64,000 nt of DNA from NCBI RefSeq assembly GCF_024757985.1, contig NZ_CP103289.1, positions 1,364,001-1,428,000 of the forward strand. The letters are read 5' to 3'. The DNA is from Cellulomonas sp. NS3. GTDB taxonomy: Bacteria > Actinomycetota > Actinomycetes > Actinomycetales > Cellulomonadaceae. This document shows positions 1 through 8,518 of the stretch, piece by piece (the stretch's first letter is position 1; each line of letters begins with the position of its first letter). Under the pieces are notes generated by a model. It was not told the origin of the DNA. It saw only the letters and a list, made by a program, of their open reading frames with translations, and made no database searches. The translations under genes and the position numbers were made by a program.

Positions 1-207
1 GCCGCGGCCGGACCACCAGAGGAAGAAGCGGACGAGGTCGACCGCGGAGGGCGGCATCCCGGCGGGCTCCCACGGGCGCGCGTCGAGGTCCGCCGCGCCC
101 AGCTCGAGCAGCAGCGTGCGGGCGCTGCTCTCGTCGCCGGCCCGGACCTGGTCGGCCCGCGCGGTCCGCGCGGGGTCGTTGTGCTCCACGCCCCGACCGT
201 GCATCAT
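1..207 (-). CDS. Hypothetical protein, C-terminus cut by the window edge
   Basis: Only the first 69 codons are visible; the frame stays open to base 1. The translation is acidic and soluble-looking, with the stretches SARTLLLELGAADLDARPWE and SAVDLVRFFLWSG, and no motif I recognise. Possible starts are ATG at 207 or 204 and GTG at 189; none has a clear Shine-Dalgarno sequence. The ATG starts lie inside the inverted repeat at 203-239, so if the gene really starts there its translation start overlaps a probable operator. It is divergent from the PEP-synthase-like gene at 279. The function is unknown. Confidence 0.5.
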   Translation of the reverse strand, partial: MMHGRGVEHNDPARTARADQVRAGDESSARTLLLELGAADLDARPWEPAGMPPSAVDLVRFFLWWSGRG

Positions 208-239
208 CAACGAGACGTTGTCAACGCTCCGTTGATGAT
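203..239. promoter_or_regulatory. Nested inverted repeat between divergent genes, probable operator
   Basis: A perfect 10-bp inverted repeat, ATCATCAACG (203-212) and CGTTGATGAT (230-239), flanks an inner palindrome CGTTGTCAACG (216-226). CAACG/CGTTG units therefore occur four times in 37 bp. It lies between the divergent starts at about 207 and 279, which suggests a repressor site controlling one or both genes. The cognate regulator is not identifiable in this window. Confidence 0.5.
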
Positions 240-278
240 CGGAGCCGTCCCGCGTCGCGGGCGGGAAGCGGAGGTCGC

Positions 279-1610
279 GTGCTGGTGCCCCTCGAGGACG
301 CGACCGCCGCCGTCGCCGGTGGGAAGGCCGGGACCCTCGGGCGGCTCGTGCGCGCCGGCCTCCCCGTGCCGCCGGGCGTCGTCGTGCCGCTCGACGTCTA
401 CCGCGCGACGGCGGAGCGGCTCGCCGTCGAGGAGCTCGTGCGTCGCGGTGGACCGGGTGCCGCGCAGCGCGCCCTGGCACGGGCCGACCTGGCGCCAGGG
501 TTCCTGGCCGCGGTCGAGCGGGCGCTCGCGCGGCTGGGCGGTGGTCCGGTCGCCGTCCGCTCGTCGGCGACGGGGGAGGACGGCGCGACGCGCTCCGCCG
601 CGGGGCAGCACCTGACCCGCCTCGGGGTCCGCGGTGCGGGCGACGTCGTGGACGCCGTGCGCGCGTGCTGGGCGTCGCTCTGGTCGCCCGAGGCGGTCGC
701 GTACCGGCGGCTCGACGACGGGCACGACGCCCCGGCGACGGCGGTGCTCGTCCAGCGGCACGTCGACGCGGACGTCGCGGGGGTGCTGTTCACGGGCGAC
801 GCGCCCGGCGACCCCGTCGTCGTCGAGGCGTCCTGGGGGCTCGGGGAGTCGGTCGTCGGTGGCCTCGTGACGCCCGACCGGCACGTGGTCCACGCCTCGG
901 GAGCGGTCGGGACGCGGGTGGGCGCCAAGGCGACGCGCGTGGACCGGGACGGGGCCGGGGTCGGCACGGCGGCGGTCCCCGACGCGCTCGCGGCCGCGCG
1001 CTGCCTCGACGACGCCGCGGTGCGCGGGCTCGCGGACCTCGGACGCGAGCTCGCGACGCTGCTCGGCGGACCGCAGGACGTCGAGTGGGCGCTCGCGGGC
1101 GGCGTGGTCCACGTGCTCCAGGCGCGGCCGGTGACCGCGGGGCTGCCGAGGCTGCGCGGGTTGCCGGACGTGCCGGAGGTGCGCGCGGCGGGGGACGGGG
1201 ACCGGGCTGCGGCGGTGCCGACCTCCGACCCCTCTGTCGCGGTGACCGCCGGTGCAGCCACGACCGACGCAGCCACCTGCGCCGCCGGCCCGGTGCTCCG
1301 CGGCGTGCCCGGGAGCCGCGGCGTGCGGCGCGGGCCCGTGCGCGTCGTGACCGGACCCGAGGGCTTCGCAGCCGTCCGGTCGGGGGACGTGCTGGTGTGC
1401 CGGTTCACCGACCCGGCGTGGACGCGGCTGTTCGGCGTGGTCGCCGCGGTCGTCACGCAGACCGGCGGGGTCCTGTCCCACGCCGCCGTCGTCGCCCGCG
1501 AGCACGGCACCCCCGCCGTGCTCGCGGTCCCGGGCGTCCTCGTGGCGCTGCGCGACGGCGACGACGTCGAGGTGGACGGGACGGCGGGGACGGTCCGGCT
1601 CGTGACGTGA
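279..1610 (+). CDS. PEP-synthase-like protein: ATP-grasp plus phosphohistidine domain, no PEP-binding barrel
   Basis: This 443-aa protein resembles the first two thirds of PEP synthase/pyruvate phosphate dikinase. Residues about 1-290 form the nucleotide-binding PPDK_N domain: the N-terminus GGKAGTLGRLVRAGLPVPPG, then VAVRSSATGEDG, and DVEWALAGGVVHVLQARPV near 275. Residues about 340-440 form the swivelling phosphohistidine domain with TGGVLSHAAVVAREHGTPAV; His401 is the expected phospho-acceptor. Full PEP synthases have about 800 residues because of a C-terminal PEP-binding TIM barrel, which is absent here. It also lacks the middle domain of rifampicin phosphotransferase. The GTG start at 279 follows GGAGGT. 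The phosphate acceptor is unknown. Confidence 0.8.
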   Translation: MLVPLEDATAAVAGGKAGTLGRLVRAGLPVPPGVVVPLDVYRATAERLAVEELVRRGGPGAAQRALARADLAPGFLAAVERALARLGGGPVAVRSSATGEDGATRSAAGQHLTRLGVRGAGDVVDAVRACWASLWSPEAVAYRRLDDGHDAPATAVLVQRHVDADVAGVLFTGDAPGDPVVVEASWGLGESVVGGLVTPDRHVVHASGAVGTRVGAKATRVDRDGAGVGTAAVPDALAAARCLDDAAVRGLADLGRELATLLGGPQDVEWALAGGVVHVLQARPVTAGLPRLRGLPDVPEVRAAGDGDRAAAVPTSDPSVAVTAGAATTDAATCAAGPVLRGVPGSRGVRRGPVRVVTGPEGFAAVRSGDVLVCRFTDPAWTRLFGVVAAVVTQTGGVLSHAAVVAREHGTPAVLAVPGVLVALRDGDDVEVDGTAGTVRLVT

Positions 1611-1709
1611 GGCGCACCCGTCCGGCGGGGTCCCGCGGGGCGTGCTGCCGGCGCTCCCTGAGCAGCGCGAGGAGGGCGCGGACACGTGACGGCCCGCGGG
1701 CACGGCCGG

Positions 1710-1982
1710 TCAGTCGGCGATGCGGAAGTCCGGCAGCCCCTCAGGGTCCTCGGCGGTGACCTCGGCCGCGGTCACGTGCGCGTGCGACGGACCTCGACGC
1801 ACCCAGGCCACGAGCCGCTCGACCGCCTCCGGGTCGCCCTCCACGACCGCCTCGAGCGCGCCGTCGGGCCGGTTCCGCACCCAGCCGTGCACCCCCAGGG
1901 CCTGCGCCTCGCGGGCGCACGCCCAGCGGAAGCCGACGCCCTGGACCTCCCCGCGGACGACGACCTTCCGGCGCACCACCAT
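1710..1982 (-). CDS. acyP: Acylphosphatase
   Basis: A 90-aa protein of the usual acylphosphatase length that hydrolyses carboxyl-phosphate bonds such as acetyl phosphate in the cytoplasm. The signature GEVQGVGFRWACAREAQALG carries the phosphate-binding Arg19, and GWVRNRPDGALEAVVEG carries the catalytic Asn37. The ATG at 1982 was chosen over an upstream start at 2048 because the family begins a few residues before RKVVVRGEVQGVGFR. It is a single gene, facing the PEP-synthase-like gene and divergent from the propeller protein. Confidence 0.95.
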   Translation of the reverse strand: MVVRRKVVVRGEVQGVGFRWACAREAQALGVHGWVRNRPDGALEAVVEGDPEAVERLVAWVRRGPSHAHVTAAEVTAEDPEGLPDFRIAD

Positions 1983-2221
1983 CGCCCCAGTGTGCGCCGG
2001 GTCGTGCGGCGGGGACCGTGCGCGGACGGGATCGCCCCGGCCGTGCACCCGGTGCCGACGGCGCCGCCTGGGGCTCTGCCCTTTGGGGCCGGTGGCCTCA
2101 CCCCATCGTCTGCCCGGCGCCGGTGCGGCCGCGGGCGCGCCGCTCGGCAGAGTGGACGACGACGACGCCGCTGCTCGGTGCCCGGGCGCGGCGTCCCGGT
2201 CGACAGGACGGGCGGTCCGAC

Positions 2222-5200
2222 GTGCGGCACTCCTCCCCGGTGCTGGTCCTGGCCCTCGCGTGCGCGCTCCCCGCGGCCGTGGGCCTGTCCACCGTGCCCG
2301 CGTCCTCGGTCCGGGTGGCGCCCGTCGTGACCGCGCTGCCGGACCGGGCGGACGCGCGGCTGGGGTTCACGGCGGACCGGGACGAGCTGCGCACCGCCCG
2401 TGTGAACCGGTTCGTCGACGACGACGACGGTGAGGGCGGGGGCGTCGAGATCGAGGCGCTGGCCGACGAGCCGCCCGCCACGTACGAGGTCGGCCCGAGC
2501 TCGGCCCCGCCACCCGCCGTCGACGCCCGCGCGGCGCACACCGGCGAGGCCTCCGGCGCCGAGCAGACCCTCACGTTCGTCAGCACCTCGGGCGGCGACG
2601 CCGACGGCGAGGTGTGGGTCGACCCGCCCGACTCCGAGCCGCCGCTGCGCGTCACGTGCGCCAACGACTCCCGCGAGAGCCACCCCGTGCTGTCCCCGTC
2701 CGGCGACGCGGTCGCGTTCGCGTCCGACCGTGCGGGCGGCTGGGACGTCTGGGTCGTGCAGCTCGGCGAGGCGCCCGCGAGCTGCACCGACGACGAGCCC
2801 CTCCCGGCCGTGCGGATCACGACGGACTCCGCCGACGACACGTGGCCGGCCTGGGCGCTGGAGGGCGAGGTCCTGGTCTTCAGCAGCGACCGCGCCGACC
2901 CGGCGACGCCCCCGGGAACCGTCGCGGCGCCGGCTCTCGGCGACCTCTACGCCGTCCAGGTCGACCTGGGGTCCGGCGGCGAGGTCGGGCTCGTCCAGCT
3001 CACGACCGGCCCGAGCGCCGACACCCAGCCGGCGGTCATGCCCGGCACCGACACCCGCGGCGAGGCGCACGTCGTGTTCACGACGACGCGGTTCCGCACC
3101 GACGGTTCGCTCGCGACGGTGACGGTGCCGGACCTGTTCGCGGGCGGGTCCGACCTCCCCGTCGTCCCGCTGTGGACGGGCCCGCAGGGCGAAGCGGTCC
3201 CGCAGCAGCAGAGCAGCGAGGCCTCCTGGTCGGTCGGCGCGCGTGAGCTCCTCCTCACGACCACGCGCGACGACCCGGCCGGGGACGTGCACGTCGTGCG
3301 CGTCGCGGTCCTCGGCGGTCCCGAGACCGGCCCCGGCCCGGTGCGCGCCCAGCCGGGGGCGACGACGCCCGTCGCCGCCGAGCGCGGGGTCGCGGAGTCC
3401 CACGGCGCGTTCCTCCCGGGCTTCCCGCTCGAGGAGCCGGGGGACGACGTCGCGTCGGACGTGGCGTACACGCGCCGGAGCCACGACGCGGACGTCGAGG
3501 ACGTCGTGGGGGCCGACGGCTCCGACCGCCGCACGGTCGGGCGCACGAGCGTCACGCGCGACGGTGCCGAGGTGCCGCTCGACGACGTCGGGCCGGCCTA
3601 CTCGCCCGACGGCGCCGAGCTCGTGCACGCCGCCGGGGACCTCGATCCCTGGGCGCCGTCGGCTCCGGTCGACGGGTACCACCTCGTGCGGGCCGCGGCC
3701 GACGGCACCGGCGCCCGCCCGCTCGACTACGACCGCCTGCCCGGCGACGTCGACCTCGACCCGGCGTGGTCCCCGGACGGCACGCGCCTCGCGTTCGTGC
3801 GCCACCGTCCCGCGCCCGGCGGGTACCTGGCCGCGCGGATCTGGGTCGTGACGCTCGCGACCGGTGACACCGTCCAGGTCGGCGCGCACCCCGAGGGCGA
3901 CCCCGTCGCGGACGTGGACCCGGCGTGGTCGCCGGACGGCGCGCGCCTGGCGTACGCGAAGGTCACCCCGCGGATCGACGTCGGGGTGCGGGTCGCGCCC
4001 CCCACGAGCCTCGTGCGGGCGGGAGGCGTCGCGACGGTCGAGGTCACGGTCACGGCCGCCGGCGCGACGACGCCCGTGGAGGTCCACGTCGACTTCGGCG
4101 GGCTCGCGGACGCGCGGATCGCGACCCCGCCGGCCGAGTGCACGCCCGAGCCCGGCGGCGCGGTGTGCCGGCTGACGGGACCCGCGAACGGCCGGGTCCT
4201 CCCGTTCTACCTGACCGGCACACGCCCCGACACGTACCCCGTCACGGCCACGGTGCGCGGGCTGGGGGAGGACCCGGACCCGTCGAACGACACCGCGGCC
4301 GCGGAGGTGACGGTGGCCGGCCCACCGGCGCTGGCGATCGACATCGAGACGTCGACGATCGAGAGCGACGAGACCTCCCGGGTCGTCGCGCAGGCCACGG
4401 TCCGCACGGCCCCGACCTGGGTCGAGGTGCGCGTGCCGCTGCCCCCGACCGTGGTGTTCGTGCCGGAGCCCGGCACCACGGCGTGCAGGTTCGACGCCGC
4501 GCGCTCGGCCGTCGTCTGCGAGGTGCCGCCCGGCGGGTTCCCCGGGACGGTCCCCGTGCCGGTGTTCTCCCTGGGCATGGACAGCGAGGAGGTCGAGGAG
4601 AACGAGACCCTCACGCTCGTCATGGAGCTCGTCACGAGCGACGGGCAGCGCGTCACCGACAGCGACGACCTCACCGTGACCGCCGACCCGGACCCCGAGC
4701 CGGGCCCGGTGATCAACCTGGCCGCCGCCCGGACGGCGACGGTCCACCGGGTCGTCCCGGCCGCCGCGGTGCGTGCGCCCGTGCCCGGCGACGGCACCCG
4801 TCCGGTGGCCGTGCTCGCGAGCCGGGTGACCACGCCGCTCCCGTCCTCCCCGCGCGTGCACGTGATGGACGCGGCCGACGGCTCGGGCGACGTGGCGCTC
4901 ACCCAGCCGGCGCCCTGCCCGACCCCGGCCCCCGAACCGTGCACGGCCCCGCTGCTCGGCCAGGGCCTGGCGTGGTCGCCCGACGGTGCGCAGCTCGCGG
5001 TCGAGCACCTCGGTGCCGTGCACCTCGTGACCCTGGCCGACGCGGGCGGCGACGGACCCGACGTGCCCGAGGTCGTGACCACGGTCGCGCAGCTCACCGG
5101 CATCCGGCCGGACGGGACCGCGACCCCGTCGCGCGGGCAGCTCTCGGTCACGGAGGACCCGGCGTGGTCGCCCGACGGCGCCGAGCTCGCGGTCACCGGG

Positions 5201-6046
5201 CAGCCCGCTGGGCACCCTGACCGGCGGGGGATCTACGCGCTCGGCCTCGACGGGTCCGTGCTCCGTGCGGTCGCACAGGGGCCCGAACCCGAGACGCAGC
5301 CGGCGTACCAGCCGTTCGAGGACGTGGTCCCGCCGACCGCCGACCTGTCGGTGGACGTGACGCTCGACGCGGCGGAGAGGTGGCTGGGCGGGGAACCGGT
5401 GGTGGCGACGGTCGTCGTGCGCAACGGTGCGCCGCCGGGGGCCCCCGCGTCCGGCACGGTGGTGACGCTCGCGTACCCGCCGTTCGCGACGGTGACGCCC
5501 GACCCGGCGTGCCCGCCGCCGGGCACGACGTGCGCGCTCGGGACGCTGGGTCCGGGGGACAGCCGCGTGCTGACGGCGACGCTCGCGTTCCCGGCCCCCG
5601 AGCCGGAGGTCCCGGAGACGCTCGAGCAGCCCGAGACCCCCTCGACGCAGACCGGTCAGGTGCGTGCGAGCGTGACCTCGTCGACGCCCGACCCGGTCCC
5701 GGCGAACGACACCGACGCCGCCGACCTCGCCCTGCAGCGCCCGACGCTGCGCCTCCTGCCCGCGGTGAGCAAGCCGGGGACCGTCGTCCTCGCGTACGGC
5801 GAGAACTTCCCGCCCGGCGAGGCGGTGGAGCTCGTCTGGTCGCAGGGCATCACGGTCGACCCCGGGCCGGCCGAGGTCGACAGCGAGGGGACCGTGCGGT
5901 TCTCGGTGCTCGTGGTCCGCCGCGACCGGCTCGGTGCGCGGACCCTCGACGCGACTAGCCCGGACGGCCTGTTCGGCCTCGTGCGGGGCGACCTGCTCGT
6001 CGTCGCCCGCAGCTCCTCGCCGCCGGAGCTCATCGCACGCGGCTGA
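2222..6046 (+). CDS. Large secreted TolB-like beta-propeller protein with CARDB/DUF11-type domains
   Basis: The GTG at 2222 gives a 1274-aa product beginning with a signal peptide (RHSSPVLVLALACALPAAVG). At least five PD40/WD40-like TolB repeats of the form DPAWSPDGxxLAxxx are visible, for example SPSGDAVAFASDRAGGWDVW, DPAWSPDGTRLAFVRHR, DPAWSPDGARLAYAK and AWSPDGAQLAVEH. They fall in two groups. Ig-like CARDB/DUF11 segments (VTVTAAGATTPVEVHVDFGG; DLSVDVTLDAAERWLGGEPV) lie between and after them, and a last Ig-like domain starts near TLRLLPAVSKPGTVVLAYGE. No LPXTG or C-terminal membrane anchor is seen, so it is probably exported and soluble. TolB-like propellers usually bind proteins or glycans; the ligand is unknown. 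The upstream start at 2018 was rejected because it places the signal peptide internally. Confidence 0.8.
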   Translation: MRHSSPVLVLALACALPAAVGLSTVPASSVRVAPVVTALPDRADARLGFTADRDELRTARVNRFVDDDDGEGGGVEIEALADEPPATYEVGPSSAPPPAVDARAAHTGEASGAEQTLTFVSTSGGDADGEVWVDPPDSEPPLRVTCANDSRESHPVLSPSGDAVAFASDRAGGWDVWVVQLGEAPASCTDDEPLPAVRITTDSADDTWPAWALEGEVLVFSSDRADPATPPGTVAAPALGDLYAVQVDLGSGGEVGLVQLTTGPSADTQPAVMPGTDTRGEAHVVFTTTRFRTDGSLATVTVPDLFAGGSDLPVVPLWTGPQGEAVPQQQSSEASWSVGARELLLTTTRDDPAGDVHVVRVAVLGGPETGPGPVRAQPGATTPVAAERGVAESHGAFLPGFPLEEPGDDVASDVAYTRRSHDADVEDVVGADGSDRRTVGRTSVTRDGAEVPLDDVGPAYSPDGAELVHAAGDLDPWAPSAPVDGYHLVRAAADGTGARPLDYDRLPGDVDLDPAWSPDGTRLAFVRHRPAPGGYLAARIWVVTLATGDTVQVGAHPEGDPVADVDPAWSPDGARLAYAKVTPRIDVGVRVAPPTSLVRAGGVATVEVTVTAAGATTPVEVHVDFGGLADARIATPPAECTPEPGGAVCRLTGPANGRVLPFYLTGTRPDTYPVTATVRGLGEDPDPSNDTAAAEVTVAGPPALAIDIETSTIESDETSRVVAQATVRTAPTWVEVRVPLPPTVVFVPEPGTTACRFDAARSAVVCEVPPGGFPGTVPVPVFSLGMDSEEVEENETLTLVMELVTSDGQRVTDSDDLTVTADPDPEPGPVINLAAARTATVHRVVPAAAVRAPVPGDGTRPVAVLASRVTTPLPSSPRVHVMDAADGSGDVALTQPAPCPTPAPEPCTAPLLGQGLAWSPDGAQLAVEHLGAVHLVTLADAGGDGPDVPEVVTTVAQLTGIRPDGTATPSRGQLSVTEDPAWSPDGAELAVTGQPAGHPDRRGIYALGLDGSVLRAVAQGPEPETQPAYQPFEDVVPPTADLSVDVTLDAAERWLGGEPVVATVVVRNGAPPGAPASGTVVTLAYPPFATVTPDPACPPPGTTCALGTLGPGDSRVLTATLAFPAPEPEVPETLEQPETPSTQTGQVRASVTSSTPDPVPANDTDAADLALQRPTLRLLPAVSKPGTVVLAYGENFPPGEAVELVWSQGITVDPGPAEVDSEGTVRFSVLVVRRDRLGARTLDATSPDGLFGLVRGDLLVVARSSSPPELIARG

Positions 6047-6125
6047 GCCCGCCCACGCCGTCACGGGCGGCGCAGGGCACGACCGGGCAGGACCCCGCCC
6101 GCGAGCCGAACCGAGCCGAGGATCC

Positions 6126-6881
6126 TCAGCCCGGGGTGACCGCGACCGCGTACCGGAAGGCGTTGACGAGCCGGTAGCCGCCCTGCTCGGTGCGGAACGG
6201 GCGCGCGGCGTCCACGACGGTCCGGTGCCCCGACTCGGTGCCCTCGGCGTCCTCACCGAGCAGGACCCCGCGGACGAGGGTCGTGTCGTCCGGCACCTCC
6301 CACGGGACCTCGACGAGCCCGGCCGCGACCACGGTCAGCCCGCTCCCGGCGAGCAGCGCCTCGAAACCGCCGGCCTCGCGCAGCGGACCGTCCGGCGGGA
6401 CGTCCTCGCCGGCCGCCGCGGCGACGGCGCGCTCGACGACGTCGAGGTCGTTGAGGGCGCCCTCGGCCCAGGACGCGAGCGCGACCCGTCCGCCGGGCAC
6501 CGCGACGCGCACCGCCTCCGCGAGCGCGCCCGCGGTGCTGGCCGCGAGCTGCAGCGAGTTGACGGCGGTCACGACGTCGAAGCGGGCGTCGTCCCACGGG
6601 AGCGCCTCCGCCGCGGCGACCCGGACGTCGGCGCCGGGGACCTGTGCGCGCGCGAGGGCGACCATGCCCGGCGCGGGGTCCGCCCCGGCGGCCTGGCCGC
6701 CCAGGCTCGCGACCTGCGCGAGCAGCTCGCCGCTCCCGCACCCGACGTCGAGCACGCGCGTCCCGGGGCCGACCGCGGCCGCCGTGAGCAGCGTGCGCCG
6801 CACCGGGTCGGCGAACGGGCCCCACAGCTCCGCCCAGCCCTCGGCGACCGCCGACCAGGCGTCCTCGTCGGCTCCGTCCAC
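6126..6881 (-). CDS. Class I SAM-dependent methyltransferase
   Basis: A 251-aa cytoplasmic Rossmann methyltransferase. Motif I is VLDVGCGSGELLAQV (residues 43-57), followed by GADPAPGMVALARAQVPGA, the motif II-like FDVVTAVNSLQ and a post-motif III VAVPGGRVALASW. It belongs to the UbiE/Methyltransf_11 type, which transfers a methyl group to small molecules; the substrate cannot be told from the sequence. It lies downstream of the flavoenzyme gene on the same strand with a 160-bp gap, so co-transcription is possible but not evident. Confidence 0.85.
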   Translation of the reverse strand: MDGADEDAWSAVAEGWAELWGPFADPVRRTLLTAAAVGPGTRVLDVGCGSGELLAQVASLGGQAAGADPAPGMVALARAQVPGADVRVAAAEALPWDDARFDVVTAVNSLQLAASTAGALAEAVRVAVPGGRVALASWAEGALNDLDVVERAVAAAAGEDVPPDGPLREAGGFEALLAGSGLTVVAAGLVEVPWEVPDDTTLVRGVLLGEDAEGTESGHRTVVDAARPFRTEQGGYRLVNAFRYAVAVTPG

Positions 6882-7041
6882 GTCCCGTGCTCCTCGCCCG
6901 TCGCGCCGGACGCGACGGGCCGGCGCCCGTCCGCGGGCCCGGACGCGACCAGTGTGCCGTCGGCTCGGACCTCGCGCTCGCGACCCGCGTGTCCCGGCCG
7001 CAGCACGCGGCGGGCCGGGTGGGACACGCCGACGGCACCGC

Positions 7042-8421
7042 TCAGGAGACGGTCGCGCGGAAGGCCCCGATCGCGGAGAGGACGCCGTCCGGGTCGTACC
7101 GGCGCTTCGCCGCGAGCAGCCGGTCGGCGTTCGCGCCGAAGCCGAGGCGCGTCCGGTCGGCGTCGTCGGGTCCCAGGATGTTGGGGTAGCCGCCGGGCAG
7201 GGCGCCCGGCGCGAGCGCCGCGGAGACCTCGTCGACCCACGCCTGCTGCTCCGCCGCGGCGCCCTCCGGGTCGGTGCCCGGCGGCGCCCACGCGGCGATG
7301 ACCTCGGCGAGGAGGTGGTCGCGTCGCAGCGCGAACGCGGTCGCGTCCGGGGCGACCCGCGCGCCGGCCCCGTGGAAGTGGTGCAGCGCGAGGAGCGACG
7401 ACGGCGAGGGCGAGCTCGCGGCGGCGTCGACGAGCGTGCGGACCGCGTCGTCGGTCAGCTCCGGGAGCCAGCGGGTGCCGAGCGCGTAGGAGCGGCCCGG
7501 CGGTGAGCCCGCCTCGAACATCCGGATGAGCTCGGGGTAGGGCATCGGCCCGACGCCCCCGCCCACGGGCGTGCCCAGCCGGGTCAGCGGCGCGACGGCC
7601 GCCTCACCGGCGGCGAGGTCGCCGCTCCACGTCGGGGCGACGAACGCCGCGGGCTCCCCGGTCGGGCCCGTGAGGAGGCCCGCCATGACGGTGAGCTCGT
7701 CGGGGGCCGCGGCGACCACGTCGCGGTAGCCGCGCAGCACGTCGACCGCCTCGTGCCCGGGGAACAGCAGCATGCCGCCGAGGACGGGGCCGAGCGGGTG
7801 CAGCCGGTACCGCGCCGCGGTCACGACCCCGAAGTTCCCGCCCCCGCCGCGCAGCGCCCACAGCAGCTCGGCGTCCTCGTCGGGCGCCGCGGTGACCTGT
7901 GTGCCGTCGGGCAGCACGACGTCCGCCGAGAGCAGGTTGTCGAGCGCGAGGCCGAACCGCCCGACCAGCCCGCCGTACCCGCCGGCCATCGTCATGCCGG
8001 CCATGCCGACGCCCCGCACGACCGCGGTCGCCGTGCCGAGGCCCTGCGCCGCCGCGGGGTCGACGACGTCCGCCACGAGCGCGCCGCCCTCCGCGTGCGC
8101 GACCAGGGCGTCCGCGTCGACCCGGACGCCGCGCATCGCCGCCAGGTCGAGCACGACCCCGTCGTCGCGCACCGCGCGCCCGGCCCAGTCGTGCCCGCCG
8201 CCGCGCACCGAGAGCGGCACGCCGTGCTCGCGCGCGACGAGCAGCGCCGTGCGCACGTCGTCCGCGTCGGCGCACCGGACGACGACCGTCGGGCGCCGGT
8301 CGACCGCGCCGTTCCACACCGCGCGCGCGGCGTCGTACCCGTCGTCGTCGTGCTCCCAGACCTGCCCCCGCACGTGGGCGCGCAGCCGCGCGCCGACGCC
8401 GGACCCCGTCATCTGCGTCAT
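7042..8421 (-). CDS. FAD-binding oxidoreductase, berberine-bridge type
   Basis: A 459-aa flavoenzyme. The PCMH FAD domain (about residues 40-215) contains PLSVRGGGHDWAG, where His77 is the expected 8-alpha-histidyl FAD attachment. GMTMAGGYGGLVGRFGLALD and GGNFGVVTAARYRLHPLGP follow. The Cys of bicovalent members is not present in the second motif. The C-terminal berberine-bridge motif YPNILG...RLGFGANADRLLAAKRRYDPDG is intact. Such enzymes oxidise alcohols, sugars or amines with O2. There is no signal peptide, so it is cytoplasmic. The ATG at 8421 is the first in frame; a stem-loop separates it from the ABC genes upstream. Confidence 0.9.
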   Translation of the reverse strand: MTQMTGSGVGARLRAHVRGQVWEHDDDGYDAARAVWNGAVDRRPTVVVRCADADDVRTALLVAREHGVPLSVRGGGHDWAGRAVRDDGVVLDLAAMRGVRVDADALVAHAEGGALVADVVDPAAAQGLGTATAVVRGVGMAGMTMAGGYGGLVGRFGLALDNLLSADVVLPDGTQVTAAPDEDAELLWALRGGGGNFGVVTAARYRLHPLGPVLGGMLLFPGHEAVDVLRGYRDVVAAAPDELTVMAGLLTGPTGEPAAFVAPTWSGDLAAGEAAVAPLTRLGTPVGGGVGPMPYPELIRMFEAGSPPGRSYALGTRWLPELTDDAVRTLVDAAASSPSPSSLLALHHFHGAGARVAPDATAFALRRDHLLAEVIAAWAPPGTDPEGAAAEQQAWVDEVSAALAPGALPGGYPNILGPDDADRTRLGFGANADRLLAAKRRYDPDGVLSAIGAFRATVS

Positions 8422-8444
8422 GGGGGTGAGGAGCGTGCCGCGCG

Positions 8445-8495
8445 GCGGCTGATACCCGGTGCCGGCGCGGGTGCCGTGCGCCGAGCGTCAGCCGC
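8445..8495 (-). terminator. Stem-loop after the ABC exporter operon
   Basis: The arms GCGGCTGA (8445-8452) and TCAGCCGC (8488-8495) enclose a smaller GC hairpin. It lies between the ABC permease stop at 8519 and the flavoenzyme start at 8421. There is no T-tract, as is usual in high-GC actinobacteria. Confidence 0.4.
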
Positions 8496-8518
8496 CCGGG
8501 GTGGGGGTCAAGAGCCCG

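Noticed and set aside
215-226. GACGTTGTCAACG as a sixth copy of the LacI operator
   Set aside because: It contains only one half-site, CGTTGTCA, in a different arrangement (CGTTG-T-CAACG) and belongs to a separate nested palindrome.
1772-6256. Very long open frame (about 1490 codons) antisense to the propeller gene
   Set aside because: Its translation is an Arg/Gly/His-rich low-complexity sequence caused by the GC bias; the opposite strand has a signal peptide and clear domain motifs. Similar antisense frames across the window were rejected for the same reason.
8422-8518. Small gene between the flavoenzyme and the ABC permease
   Set aside because: Only a stem-loop is visible; no frame with a start and a ribosome binding site exists there.
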